Shown here piece after piece: positions 22,514 to 31,156 of a DNA stretch of 64,000 nucleotides. The notes beneath the pieces are model-generated. The model was not told the DNA's origin and did no database searches. It worked only from the letters and a program-made list of their open reading frames with translations. Where the stretch lies: NCBI GenBank assembly GCA_002343775.1, contig DDSH01000024.1, positions 1,171-65,170 of the forward strand. The letters run 5' to 3'. The DNA comes from Anaerolineales bacterium UBA2395 (GTDB taxonomy: Bacteria > Chloroflexota > Anaerolineae > Anaerolineales > Villigracilaceae). Both the position numbers and the translations under genes were made by a program. Every line of letters begins with the position of its first letter. The first letter of the stretch is position 1.

Positions 22514-24664
22514 GTGCGTCGAAACATGGCGGAGACAACTGGCTGGCTTCTGGATGTATATGCGGAGGAGGATGGAATCACGCTATGGTTGCTGACGGAT
22601 GCTGGTCAGCACCTGTGCTTACGCATGGATTTCGACATTACGTTTTATGTGGCGGGAGATTTTAGACTTTTACGACAGGCATGGATTTATCTAAAAGAAA
22701 GGGATGTGAGGCTGGAACGAACCGTCCGCCGCGATCTATTCCTTGGTGAAAGGGATGTGATGGCTGTCACCACTCCTGACCCGGCAAATATCCAAAAATT
22801 ATTCGGGGACCTGCAACGGCAATTTCCATCGTTGGATTATTACGATGTAGACATTCCCATTACTCTGCGTTTTATTGCACAGACGAATACACATCTGTTG
22901 GGACGTTGCTGTGTCTTGCAGGAAGGGGAATGGGGACAGACCATTGAGTCTTTATCCTCACCGTGGGAGATCAATCCGACACCCATCCCATTGAGCATCC
23001 TGACCCTCGTACCAGACTGCAACCCTGCTATTCGGACACCCAAACAACTCCATGTGAATTACAACCAAAAGGAATATAGCCTCTCCCTTCAATCACCAAG
23101 ACCTTTCCTGATTAGCTTGAAAGCTGATCTCCAACGTATCGACCCTGACCTGATCCTGACCGACTATGGCGACACCTGGTTGTTCCCGCAGTTGATCCAG
23201 TGGTCCAAAGAAACCGGGATCGAATTGAACCTCAATCGGGATCGAGAGCGACATGTATTGACTCGCAAAGCCAATAGTTATTTTGCCTATGGTCAGGTGA
23301 CTTATCGCGGCGCACAGGCGCATCTCTTTGGGCGTTGGCACATCGACCGCAAGAATGCCATGTCCTTCGGCGAGTATGGATTGGAAGGCGCGATGGAGCA
23401 GGCGCGGGTGACTGGCATTGGTGTGCAGGAGATGGCGCGCAAGTCACCTGGTGCAGGCATTACCGCCATGCAGATGCTCACCGCCTTGCGAAACAACATC
23501 ATGGTTCCCGTACAAAAACAACAGGTGGAGGGTAGAAAGACATTGACGGAATTGATCCGCGCCGATCATGGCGGGTTGATCTACCAGCCCATCATCGGAT
23601 TGCATGGGAATGTGGCACAGATCGACTTTTCCTCCATGTATCCGGCGATCATGGTCAAACATAATATCTCGCCGGAAACGGTTGGAAAAGAAGATGCGCC
23701 AGAGGGATTGATACCCAAGACTCTACGCCCGTTGTTGGAAAAGCGTCTGATGCTCAAAAATATCCTGTCTGATCTTGATCCAAGAGATTGCAGGGTGAAT
23801 GTCCTCAAAGCACGCGCTACGGCGCTCAAGTGGCTGCTGGTGGTGTGCTTTGGATATTTGGGATACAAGAATGCCCGCTTTGGAAAGATTGAATCGCATG
23901 AAGCCGTGACCGCCATGAGCCGTGAACTGATGCTGCAAGCCAAGGAAGTGGCGGAGGATATGGGCTTTACGGTTCTACACATGTATGTGGATTGTCTGTT
24001 CGTTCAACAGGAAGGGTTTTGCAAACCATCTGACTTTACACAACTCATGAACGCCATCGAAGAGAAAACGGGCATCCCGATTGTATTGGAGGGAGTCTTC
24101 AAATGGGTAGTGTTCCTGGCATCCAGGCGGGATGCGCGTGTGCCCGTGCCTAACCAATACTTTGGTGCCTTCCAGGATGGCACGCTCAAATATCGCGGCA
24201 TCGAGTTGCGCCGCAGAGATACGCCCCTGTGGGTGAGAAAGATTCAATTGAAGGCGTTGGAGGTTCTGGCACGTGCGAACACCCCGCGTGAATTTGTCGA
24301 TCTCGTTCCAGATGTAAAGATGTTGGTGGAAGGCGCGAAACGAGACCTCAGAAACGGACGGGTTCCATTGGAAGAATTGGTCGTCCGTCAAAGGTTAAGT
24401 CGGACAATTGAAGCCTATAAGACTCCATCTCCAGCTGCACGTGCCGCCATGCAGTTGCAGGCACATGGCAGGCAGTTTGCCCCTGGTCAATCGCTGGAAT
24501 TCTTGTTTGCTCGCAATGCAACCGGGGTCCATGCTTGGGAATTGGAGGAGGCATTGGACTCCGGAAAACTGGACGCTAAACGTTATTACAAACTTCTGGA
24601 TCGGGCGATCCAGACTGTGCTCACCCCGAATAAGGCGTGGTGCGACCTCAAAAGACTATTTTGA
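22514..24664 (+). CDS. Family B DNA polymerase
   Basis: Motif A VAQIDFSSMYPAIM (Asp371), motif B with ATALKWLLVVCFGYLGYKNARFG, and motif C HMYVDCLFV (Asp493). Motif C keeps the catalytic second Asp of YGDTDS but has Tyr for the first Asp and Cys for Ser. An Exo II-like LILTDYGDTWLFPQL is present, but a clear Exo I box is not, so proofreading may be lost. At 716 aa it is compact. A GTG at 22514 directly follows the upstream stop; ATG 22526 is an alternative. In the element it could serve replication or damage-tolerant synthesis. Confidence 0.85.
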   Translation: MRRNMAETTGWLLDVYAEEDGITLWLLTDAGQHLCLRMDFDITFYVAGDFRLLRQAWIYLKERDVRLERTVRRDLFLGERDVMAVTTPDPANIQKLFGDLQRQFPSLDYYDVDIPITLRFIAQTNTHLLGRCCVLQEGEWGQTIESLSSPWEINPTPIPLSILTLVPDCNPAIRTPKQLHVNYNQKEYSLSLQSPRPFLISLKADLQRIDPDLILTDYGDTWLFPQLIQWSKETGIELNLNRDRERHVLTRKANSYFAYGQVTYRGAQAHLFGRWHIDRKNAMSFGEYGLEGAMEQARVTGIGVQEMARKSPGAGITAMQMLTALRNNIMVPVQKQQVEGRKTLTELIRADHGGLIYQPIIGLHGNVAQIDFSSMYPAIMVKHNISPETVGKEDAPEGLIPKTLRPLLEKRLMLKNILSDLDPRDCRVNVLKARATALKWLLVVCFGYLGYKNARFGKIESHEAVTAMSRELMLQAKEVAEDMGFTVLHMYVDCLFVQQEGFCKPSDFTQLMNAIEEKTGIPIVLEGVFKWVVFLASRRDARVPVPNQYFGAFQDGTLKYRGIELRRRDTPLWVRKIQLKALEVLARANTPREFVDLVPDVKMLVEGAKRDLRNGRVPLEELVVRQRLSRTIEAYKTPSPAARAAMQLQAHGRQFAPGQSLEFLFARNATGVHAWELEEALDSGKLDAKRYYKLLDRAIQTVLTPNKAWCDLKRLF

Positions 24665-24710
24665 GGAGATACTTAACGCCAATCTCAATGTCAATCAGTT
24701 ATCGATAAAA

Positions 24711-24746
24711 TAACGAAACTGGGCGGTCTCCCGCCCAGTTTCGTTA
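24711..24746. terminator. Bidirectional terminator between convergent genes
   Basis: A 16-bp perfect stem (24711-24726 with 24731-24746) with a TCTC loop lies between the polymerase stop and the convergent M23 gene stop. Flanking A/T runs are short, but the symmetry and location support a shared terminator. Confidence 0.8.
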
Positions 24747-24763
24747 TAAGATTTCTACACGCT

Positions 24764-27007
24764 TTATTTTTTGACTTTGCCACCAAGACTCTGAATAACA
24801 TAGTTGCTATCCATCATCAGAAGTGCTTGTGCCTCAGCTCTGATTGCCTTGCCAGATTGAGCCTGTATTGCATTTTGGAAGGCGAACAAGGTGTTTACCG
24901 CAGTCTTATTCTGCCCACGCTTTTGTGCTGCCAGTGCGGAGTTAAGCTTGCTTAATAGGCTGGTACAAATGCCGCTTTTCGTTATGTAATTCTCTTTACA
25001 CAGCCGTTGAACGGTCAATTGCATACTTTCGATGGTCGCGACCAGTTGAATGGATTCGCTATCTGTGGCGATCCAGCCGGCATAATCTTCACCGGTTGCA
25101 GCCAGCGTGTATTGCCCTAGAGAGAGCCAGAATAAATCCACAACCTGCCCATCCATTACAAACTGCCCATTGAAAACCCCTGTCAGAGTCGCCAGACCTG
25201 AACCTGGTTCAGGATCGTACCCGGAGTAATGCACCACAAAGGGTTGAACTCGCGTGTATTCAGCCTGATCTGTTGTAACATTTACCACAGGTGGTGTCAT
25301 GTCAATTTTAAGGTTGATATATTGAATATCTTCCGAATTTCCCATGCCATCTACAGAGAAATAAGCCAGATGGTTCTCCCCTTCTGTGCTTATGGTAAAT
25401 GGACCAGTATATAAGTGATATGAAATACCACCATTGGTGCTGTACAAAGTATCGATGGAATCATCGACATTATCTGTTGCATCCAAGGTAATCACAACGG
25501 GCTGTTTGTACCAGCCATTATTCCCATCAGGGTTTGAAGGCAGGAAGGAGATCGAAGTGGACGGCGGGATGGAATCAAATTTATCAGAGGGTTGAATTTC
25601 GCCGGTTAACCGCTCTCCGGTATCTTCTAACTGTTGCTCACTAAGGGCTATGGCGACCGCATATGGATAGTCATCCGTTGGAACTTCAAGTGCGCGGATC
25701 GTATAGGACCAGGTTCCCGGTTCAAGGTCTGGAATTTCCAATGTGAAGGAATTTGCCGAATGATAAACTGCATAGATGCTTCCATCCGGGCGATAAACAG
25801 TAATCTCCAACACACTGCCAGGCCAGACGAGCGAAATAATGCCTCTCACCCATTTGATAGCATCAACTACGAATTGAAATCGCCCAGTGACTTGCCCTTG
25901 ATCGATCGTGGCTGTCTTTGTTTGGATAATCGTTGTATTTCCAGAAGACGCAACTGCTTCCTCCGCCAACTTGGCGATTGATCCGGGAACATCTTTATGT
26001 CCGTTAATAAAATCTTCAGGATTGAGATATTTCGAATCAATCGTTCCATATGTAACGCAATACCCAGGGTCGAGTTCTTTGCGTAATTCAAAATGAATAT
26101 GTGCTGCGCCACCCCAATTACCGGAATGATCATATCGTCCAATCCAGTCTCCACCACTGACGATTTGCCCTTCTTCCACTCTGATAGATTCCTCATGCAA
26201 ATGAGCATAGACGGACCAGATCCGCATTTCCTTGCCATTTTCGTAATAGCGATGAAAGATTACTACGTAATGTCCGTAGCCATTGTCATCAGTTTTTACC
26301 CGGACTACCTTCCCATCTGCAACTGCATATACCTTGGGTAGATCATCGAAACTAATCTCTGCTGCAGTTTTTCCATCAATCGCCATATCTCTGCCGGGAT
26401 GCACAAGACGATTCGCTGCGGTTTTCTCTTTGTCCGCCAGATAATAATAATTGTCATCTTCTCCTTTCACTGCATCACCACATTTGTACTGAAGTGGTGA
26501 TCCAAAATTGTAATATTTCTTTACATAGGACGTATCATTTGGCGAAACATTTAGAGGCCAGGAAAAATGAGTTGCGTAAGGTGGGTCGACCTTTTCTTCG
26601 ACGACATCATAATCAAGCATTCCGTCCCGGGAATTGCCAATCCCATAATCGTCGTCCCCATCACCGGTAGATCCCCCGCCTCCACTTGAAAAACAATTAT
26701 CTGCTTCACTTTGTTTAACCCAACCAGTACCACCGGATGGATCTCCTGCAGCAGCTCGGCTTGTGTCCCACCAAGCCTCACCACCGAAATAGCGAGGACC
26801 ATCAATGACCATGACGGTCCAATTGTCTTCTGGAACAACGGTGTGATATGGGTAACCTCCCCCAGGTCCCTGGTAAATATGTGTACCAGCGCACAGCCCA
26901 ACCAAATTACCTACTGCCCAGGAATTTTCAGCAAACACTGATCCTACTGCTGAAAGTGCCAAGATGACAGTTACAAACACACTGGCAATACGAAATGCAG
27001 TTTTCAT
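24764..27007 (-). CDS. Large secreted M23 peptidase with SH3-like, Ig-like and FIMAH-type domains
   Basis: A signal peptide (to about residue 27) is followed by an SH3-like segment (residues 28-110), an M23 domain with HPGRDMAID and AHIHFEL zinc-ligand boxes plus YAHLHEESI, two Ig/chitobiase-like repeats with PPSTSISFLPSNPDG and TPPVVNVTTDQAEY, and a C-terminal helical FIMAH-like domain (LCKENYITKSGICTSLLSKLNSA). This is a wall-acting hydrolase with adhesion domains, in the Chloroflexota style. I chose the second of two adjacent ATGs (27007), 5 bases from GGGAGG. It is probably a monocistron with a terminator at 24711. Confidence 0.8.
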   Translation of the reverse strand: MKTAFRIASVFVTVILALSAVGSVFAENSWAVGNLVGLCAGTHIYQGPGGGYPYHTVVPEDNWTVMVIDGPRYFGGEAWWDTSRAAAGDPSGGTGWVKQSEADNCFSSGGGGSTGDGDDDYGIGNSRDGMLDYDVVEEKVDPPYATHFSWPLNVSPNDTSYVKKYYNFGSPLQYKCGDAVKGEDDNYYYLADKEKTAANRLVHPGRDMAIDGKTAAEISFDDLPKVYAVADGKVVRVKTDDNGYGHYVVIFHRYYENGKEMRIWSVYAHLHEESIRVEEGQIVSGGDWIGRYDHSGNWGGAAHIHFELRKELDPGYCVTYGTIDSKYLNPEDFINGHKDVPGSIAKLAEEAVASSGNTTIIQTKTATIDQGQVTGRFQFVVDAIKWVRGIISLVWPGSVLEITVYRPDGSIYAVYHSANSFTLEIPDLEPGTWSYTIRALEVPTDDYPYAVAIALSEQQLEDTGERLTGEIQPSDKFDSIPPSTSISFLPSNPDGNNGWYKQPVVITLDATDNVDDSIDTLYSTNGGISYHLYTGPFTISTEGENHLAYFSVDGMGNSEDIQYINLKIDMTPPVVNVTTDQAEYTRVQPFVVHYSGYDPEPGSGLATLTGVFNGQFVMDGQVVDLFWLSLGQYTLAATGEDYAGWIATDSESIQLVATIESMQLTVQRLCKENYITKSGICTSLLSKLNSALAAQKRGQNKTAVNTLFAFQNAIQAQSGKAIRAEAQALLMMDSNYVIQSLGGKVKK

Positions 27008-27010
27008 CAT

Positions 27011-27342
27011 ACCCTCCCGGAAATTATGTTGGATTCGTCATCAACCCTGATGTTTGCAGGGCAACTATTATTCAGTTTACTGATTTGGGCATAGGTTTAC
27101 AAATCAATTCTTATATTTATTACATTTCGCGCCGTCCAAGCATGACATTGCTCACCTGAAATCATCTAAATACACAAACTGTTGGACATAATTTTAATTT
27201 ATGCCCAACAGTTTGCTTGCAAATCCAAAATGAGCAACAAGGAGTCTCTTGTTTATAAAATATTCTGTGGTCAATGCTTCTCAAGTCTACATCAGGTATC
27301 AGCCGCTTGAAAATATTATTCCATAAATATTTGTAAACAGAC
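27011..27342. other. Intergenic region with an 11-bp inverted repeat
   Basis: No gene is visible in these 332 bases. CAAACTGTTGG (27175-27185) is repeated inverted at 27205-27215 around an AT-rich loop that can pair further. It may terminate the minus-strand operon ending at 27343. The remainder should hold the M23 gene promoter. Confidence 0.5.
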
Positions 27343-28551
27343 TCACTGCCCCGGCCAGCCGATCTGTCCTTGTCCTTCACGTACCGCCCAATAAATGATG
27401 CCGCCCCAATTCCAGGCGCGCTGGTACTGGGGATTGCTGATACTCCCGGCATCATCCATGCGCCGCAGGGTCAGGTTGGTATCCCAATAAGCATCGGGCG
27501 TGCCGTCGTTGTTGATATCCGCCATCCTCCCGGCCGGCAGGTTCGCCACAGCAGAGGGCGGGATCTCGCCACCGCTGGAGCGGTTTCTCCATTCGTACCC
27601 GGTGATGCCGCGATGACCGGTTCCTCCGCCGCAGTTGTAATTGCCTCTGCCATTTGGACCGGGCAGACAGCCTTCTATGGCTTCATACTCCTGATACCGT
27701 AATTCCCAGAACAACTTGTACGGAGCGCGCCCATTGCCGACAAACAAAGGCATGTCCCCGGGAAGTTCATCCAATCCACTGACACTGCCGGCGAGGGTGG
27801 TTGCGCCGACCGCCGGATGAGACGGCACTTCCCATTGGATGGTCTGGGATGCGCCATTGGCTAACATCAGGTCGCCAATTAGGGGCAAGGTTACGAACAT
27901 CGAACCTGCCGGTCGCAGGGTTAGGATTAGACGCAGGTCCTGCCAGTCACCAACCTGCGGATTGCCGGGAGAACCTCCGCCATTGGGGACATAGTTCACC
28001 CCGCCTGATCCGGAGGATTCAGGCATGCCGCCATTTCGTACCAGGGTTGGCCAGCGTACCAGCGTGGCGGGATAGGGACGTACGTCCAGATAGATCTCGG
28101 GAAAGGTCACCCGCGCCGTGATCTTCCAGCCGCTATTGGTGCAGGTGATTCCGCCAGCCGTTACGGAGAATGAGGTACAGGGATGTTGTGGTGGATTTGC
28201 ATTGGGCATTTCACATGGCATGACAGCCGGCTGCTCGATGATATGCAGGACTTGTCCGGTGCAGTTATCCACCCGAATGGGAAAGACCTTGCAGGTGCTG
28301 TTTTCTGCATAATGTTCGACCACCTGGAATGCCAGGTGATTGCCAGGTGTACAAACGCCACCACCATTGTTGTTATTGTTATTTCCACCACCGCCTTCTT
28401 CGCCGCCGCCACCCTCATTGCCGCCACCTGTAGTGCAAATGATGCTGCCATCCGGTTGATAGGAACAGGAAGGAGCGGACTGCGCCAGCACAGATAAAGG
28501 CTGAACGGAGATCAGTATCAGTAATGAGAGAAACAGAATTGCACGCCTCAT
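27343..28551 (-). CDS. Secreted protein of unknown function at the end of the pilus operon
   Basis: A signal peptide (MRRAILFLSLLILISVQPLSVLAQ) and a low-complexity Gly/Glu/Asn linker (residues about 40-65) are followed by a beta-rich domain of about 330 residues with paired Cys (CKVFPIRVDNC, CEMPNANPPQHPC). No family recognised. Its ATG overlaps the stop of the preceding gene (ATGA). Operon position after TadE/G-like genes suggests an exported pilus or surface component. Confidence 0.6.
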   Translation of the reverse strand: MRRAILFLSLLILISVQPLSVLAQSAPSCSYQPDGSIICTTGGGNEGGGGEEGGGGNNNNNNGGGVCTPGNHLAFQVVEHYAENSTCKVFPIRVDNCTGQVLHIIEQPAVMPCEMPNANPPQHPCTSFSVTAGGITCTNSGWKITARVTFPEIYLDVRPYPATLVRWPTLVRNGGMPESSGSGGVNYVPNGGGSPGNPQVGDWQDLRLILTLRPAGSMFVTLPLIGDLMLANGASQTIQWEVPSHPAVGATTLAGSVSGLDELPGDMPLFVGNGRAPYKLFWELRYQEYEAIEGCLPGPNGRGNYNCGGGTGHRGITGYEWRNRSSGGEIPPSAVANLPAGRMADINNDGTPDAYWDTNLTLRRMDDAGSISNPQYQRAWNWGGIIYWAVREGQGQIGWPGQ

Positions 28552-29564
28552 GGAGCAGTCCCTGACAGCACGGAGAGGATGTACTGCTTCTCGTTTTCGT
28601 CCGTGAAAGATTGCCAGTTTTCCGGCAGGGGCTGCATGTCGAGATGATGGGTGATGCTCAACCATTTCGCATCCCAAGGCTGGGAGTCGTATAAGGTCGC
28701 CACGGTCAAACGATCACTGGCGATTTCCTCAGTATTGGTGATTTCCAATTTCGGTTCGGTTTGTGTTCCCAGCCAAACCCACTGCCCATCCCCTAAGTAC
28801 CCAAAGAGCAGGAATGAACGCATGGGTGTGGCAGGCGATGTATACATGTGCCCATTCAGCGAATAGAGGATCTGGGTGTTCTCGGCATCCTCCACCACCA
28901 GACAGATCACGGAATACTCACCACCCCAGATCTCGACACGGTTACCTTCAACAGAGGATGTCTCGAAGCAGCCACGCAGGGCATAGGTCACAGAGGCTTT
29001 GCCGCGTTCGTTCAAGCGCCATTCCTTGAAGTCAGGATGTGTGGGGATGAAACTGACCGGCACATCAATGAGTTCATTCGTATTTTTCGGGATCGTCACG
29101 GTTTCCATCTGACGCATGGGCATCTCGGCAAACCCAAGCAGTTGGGTGGCTTCGGCGCGGCTGTAGCCTTCACGGACTGCCAATGCCCAGGCAATAGTTT
29201 TCTCCAAGCCTTGATACACACAGGCAGGCTGAATCACCTGATAGGTCTCGCTGATCATGGTCGGGGTGAAGGACCACTCCGACGAATCGGTTGGACAGCC
29301 AAACACATCAGTTCCTCCCGATGGACTGGTCGCGATGGTTTCCGTTGCCACCGGCTCCTTTGTCTGTGTCGGGAGGATGACTGCTTCCGGCGTGGCTTGT
29401 ACGCGGCTCATCAATATGTATCGATTGAGTCCTGCCATACCACCTGCCATCAAAAGCAGGAGCAGGATCAATCCGGTGACAATGGTGTAAATGCGGGGTT
29501 GCCGTTTTCCGGCAAGGTCTTTATAGGTCAATCCATCCAGGATCGTTTTCCAAAGGGATTTCAT
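28548..29564 (-). CDS. Membrane-anchored extracytoplasmic protein of the Tad operon
   Basis: A basic N-terminus of about 25 residues, one transmembrane helix (TGLILLLLLMAGGMAGLNRYI) and a 280-residue exported domain with a few Cys (GCPTDSSEW, GCFETSSV, VICLVVED). Start 29564 has GGAGAAGA directly upstream; the longer frame to 30059 overlaps two real genes and is rejected. No family recognised. It is coupled to the secreted protein downstream. Confidence 0.6.
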   Translation of the reverse strand: MKSLWKTILDGLTYKDLAGKRQPRIYTIVTGLILLLLLMAGGMAGLNRYILMSRVQATPEAVILPTQTKEPVATETIATSPSGGTDVFGCPTDSSEWSFTPTMISETYQVIQPACVYQGLEKTIAWALAVREGYSRAEATQLLGFAEMPMRQMETVTIPKNTNELIDVPVSFIPTHPDFKEWRLNERGKASVTYALRGCFETSSVEGNRVEIWGGEYSVICLVVEDAENTQILYSLNGHMYTSPATPMRSFLLFGYLGDGQWVWLGTQTEPKLEITNTEEIASDRLTVATLYDSQPWDAKWLSITHHLDMQPLPENWQSFTDENEKQYILSVLSGTAP

Positions 29565-29578
29565 TCTTCTCCAAAAAA

Positions 29579-29995
29579 TCATTGATCTTCGCGGGTCACG
29601 CCATGCGCCAGATACCCAATGGCGCGCACGGTCACCCAGCGGGCAGGTAAGAGATAACCAGCGGATCGAACTTGTGCAGTTAGATAACAGGCGGGACGAC
29701 CTTGATGTCGTCCACAGGAAACCGAAGTCAGTTGTGCCGACCCCGGTCGCTGGGAGTTGAAGTAATTCGTAGCAATTCCATTGCCAGCCGTGGTAGCGGT
29801 GATGGTTCCATCCGGCAACACCGTGATCTCCTGCGCGCCGGCATGGGCGGCAAGGTCGGCAGCCGCCACGGTTTCCATCACACGTGCATTGGTGACCATG
29901 TAATCGAGAATGCCCAATAGAAAGAGCGACATGATCGGCATCAGGATGGCAAACAAGGCAACGGATTGACCTCGTTCCTTGAGTTTGATCTTCAT
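29579..29995 (-). CDS. TadG/TadE-like pilus-assembly protein
   Basis: A 138-aa protein that starts KLKERGQSVALFAILMPIMSLFLLGILDYMV, the Tad-type motif (polar, Gly-Gln-Ser, then hydrophobic helix) of TadE/TadG pseudopilins. A soluble beta-like domain with CGRHQGRPACY follows. Start 29995 overlaps the previous stop (ATGA). It is the third TadE/G-like gene in series and probably forms part of the minor pilin complex. Confidence 0.65.
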   Translation of the reverse strand: MKIKLKERGQSVALFAILMPIMSLFLLGILDYMVTNARVMETVAAADLAAHAGAQEITVLPDGTITATTAGNGIATNYFNSQRPGSAQLTSVSCGRHQGRPACYLTAQVRSAGYLLPARWVTVRAIGYLAHGVTREDQ

Positions 29996-30420
29996 CGCCA
30001 CTTTGCCTTCCATGTTTCCGAACGTGAGATGAACCACTCGCTATTCCAGCCGCCTTCATTCAATCTAAGCAGACCATCAAACAAGGTCGGCGCCTGAAAC
30101 GAAACCAGACACTGACCCGGCTCTCCTGGGCCACTGGGCGGCGAGACATGCACCCGATATTGCACACCTGCAGTCGCAGACCAGTCCGCATCCAGGGTTT
30201 GCCAGGCGACATTCACGGCATTGGTTCGGGCGCGTGCTGGGTCAGGTGATTGCGATAGGAATTGCGAACAGGCATAAGCTGCAGCGGTCGCAGCAGTGCG
30301 AGCGCGATGGGTCGGAATCCAGGCAAGCAGACCGAATGCCATAATGACTGCCAGCATTGCGAATAAAGCGGTCTCAGCGAGAGCTTGTCCGTGTTCGCCC
30401 ATTCGAATACGGGCTTTCAT
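29992..30420 (-). CDS. TadE-like minor pilin
   Basis: GEHGQALAETALFAMLAVIMAFGLLAW is a TadE-family N-terminal motif with the conserved Glu after the Gln-Ala segment. A 90-residue periplasmic or external domain follows. Overlaps both neighbours by 4 bases, hence strict operon coupling with the preceding and following TadE/G-like genes. Confidence 0.7.
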   Translation of the reverse strand: MKARIRMGEHGQALAETALFAMLAVIMAFGLLAWIPTHRARTAATAAAYACSQFLSQSPDPARARTNAVNVAWQTLDADWSATAGVQYRVHVSPPSGPGEPGQCLVSFQAPTLFDGLLRLNEGGWNSEWFISRSETWKAKWR

Positions 30421-30809
30421 TCAAACCCTCCGGCCGGAGGCGGACCGGGATAGAAACGCCATAGGCGGAAGTTGGTCTCTGCCCGTTGTGCTTCGATCAG
30501 CTGAATATCAAAGATCCAGGGGCGTGAGTCTTCCACGCTGATCAACGACCGCACCTGACGCGGGCCGGTCTGCCCGGCGTTGATGCGATCTGCCAGGTCG
30601 GGCCATAGAACATTGTCACGGGCGTGTTCGGTGGCGGGGGTATTGTATGAACCGGAAGCAACACCGGTAATGAACACGCCCCAGTCCGTCGCGGCAGAAC
30701 GGAAGGCATAGAACGCTGCAAAGGTCATGCCAAAGAGCAGCAGGATCAGGATCGGCATGACCAGGGCGAACTCTGCCATCGTCTGCCCCTTTTCCTTTGG
30801 GCGAACCAT
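30417..30809 (-). CDS. tadE: TadE-like minor pilin
   Basis: KEKGQTMAEFALVMPILILLLFGMTFAAFYAF is the classic TadE motif (GQxxAEFAL, with the Glu needed for peptidase processing). A short external domain with RPWIFDIQLIEAQRAE follows. Its ATG directly follows the Flp pilin stop. It should be matured by the prepilin peptidase at 20581-20976. Confidence 0.8.
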   Translation of the reverse strand: MVRPKEKGQTMAEFALVMPILILLLFGMTFAAFYAFRSAATDWGVFITGVASGSYNTPATEHARDNVLWPDLADRINAGQTGPRQVRSLISVEDSRPWIFDIQLIEAQRAETNFRLWRFYPGPPPAGGFE

Positions 30810-30989
30810 CTACCCGCCTCGCGCCATGCGCAGGGCTTCGATGCCGGCTTCGAAGGCGGCGATCAGTTCATTGCGGTAGCGGGCGATCACGGCGATGGCA
30901 ACCACGCCAATGGCGCCCAGGATCAGGGCGTATTCTGCAAAATCCTGCCCCTCCTCTTCGAGGATAAAACGTTGTAACAACTTGAACAT
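30810..30989 (-). CDS. flp: Flp/Fap-type major pilin (59 aa)
   Basis: Translated from the minus strand: a short basic N-terminus, EEEGQDFAEYALILGAIGVVA (glutamate-plus-tyrosine Flp motif), a hydrophobic helix and a tail with AAFEAGIEALRMARGG. This is a textbook Flp pilin, missed by length cut-offs. AAGGAG lies 5 bases before the ATG. It heads the pilus operon that continues down to 27343. Confidence 0.88.
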   Translation of the reverse strand: MFKLLQRFILEEEGQDFAEYALILGAIGVVAIAVIARYRNELIAAFEAGIEALRMARGG

Positions 30990-31003
30990 GGGATCTCCTT
31001 GTG

Positions 31004-31039
31004 AAATAAAAAATCGGCTGACAGTTGAACTGTCAGCCG
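31004..31039 (-). terminator. Terminator/attenuator hairpin upstream of the Flp pilin
   Basis: On the minus strand a 10-bp perfect stem (31030-31039 with 31015-31024) is followed by ATTTTTTATTT. It lies 26 bases before the pilin ATG, with no promoter between hairpin and gene. A promoter upstream would have to read through it, as in attenuation. It might alternatively be left over from an earlier gene order. Confidence 0.65.
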
Positions 31040-31156
31040 GATAATAAAGAATTACAAAGGGGGGATATAATTTAGTGTCGGTTAATTATTTAGTTACTAG
31101 TTTTCAGAGAAGTTATTGTTAAGTACATTAGTGTGCTAAGTATTATAGGAGCGGAA

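Noticed and set aside
23981..24000. Apparent loss of a catalytic Asp in polymerase motif C
   Set aside because: Aligned to YGDTDS the retained Asp in YVDCLF is the second one, the metal-binding residue, and related Chloroflexota polymerases as I recall them have VDSLW at this place. The enzyme is probably active.
29565..30059. N-terminal extension of the membrane-anchored protein at 28548
   Set aside because: The extension overlaps two TadE/G-like genes in another frame and has Cys/Arg/His-rich composition of an antisense frame; a good ribosome site supports the start at 29564.
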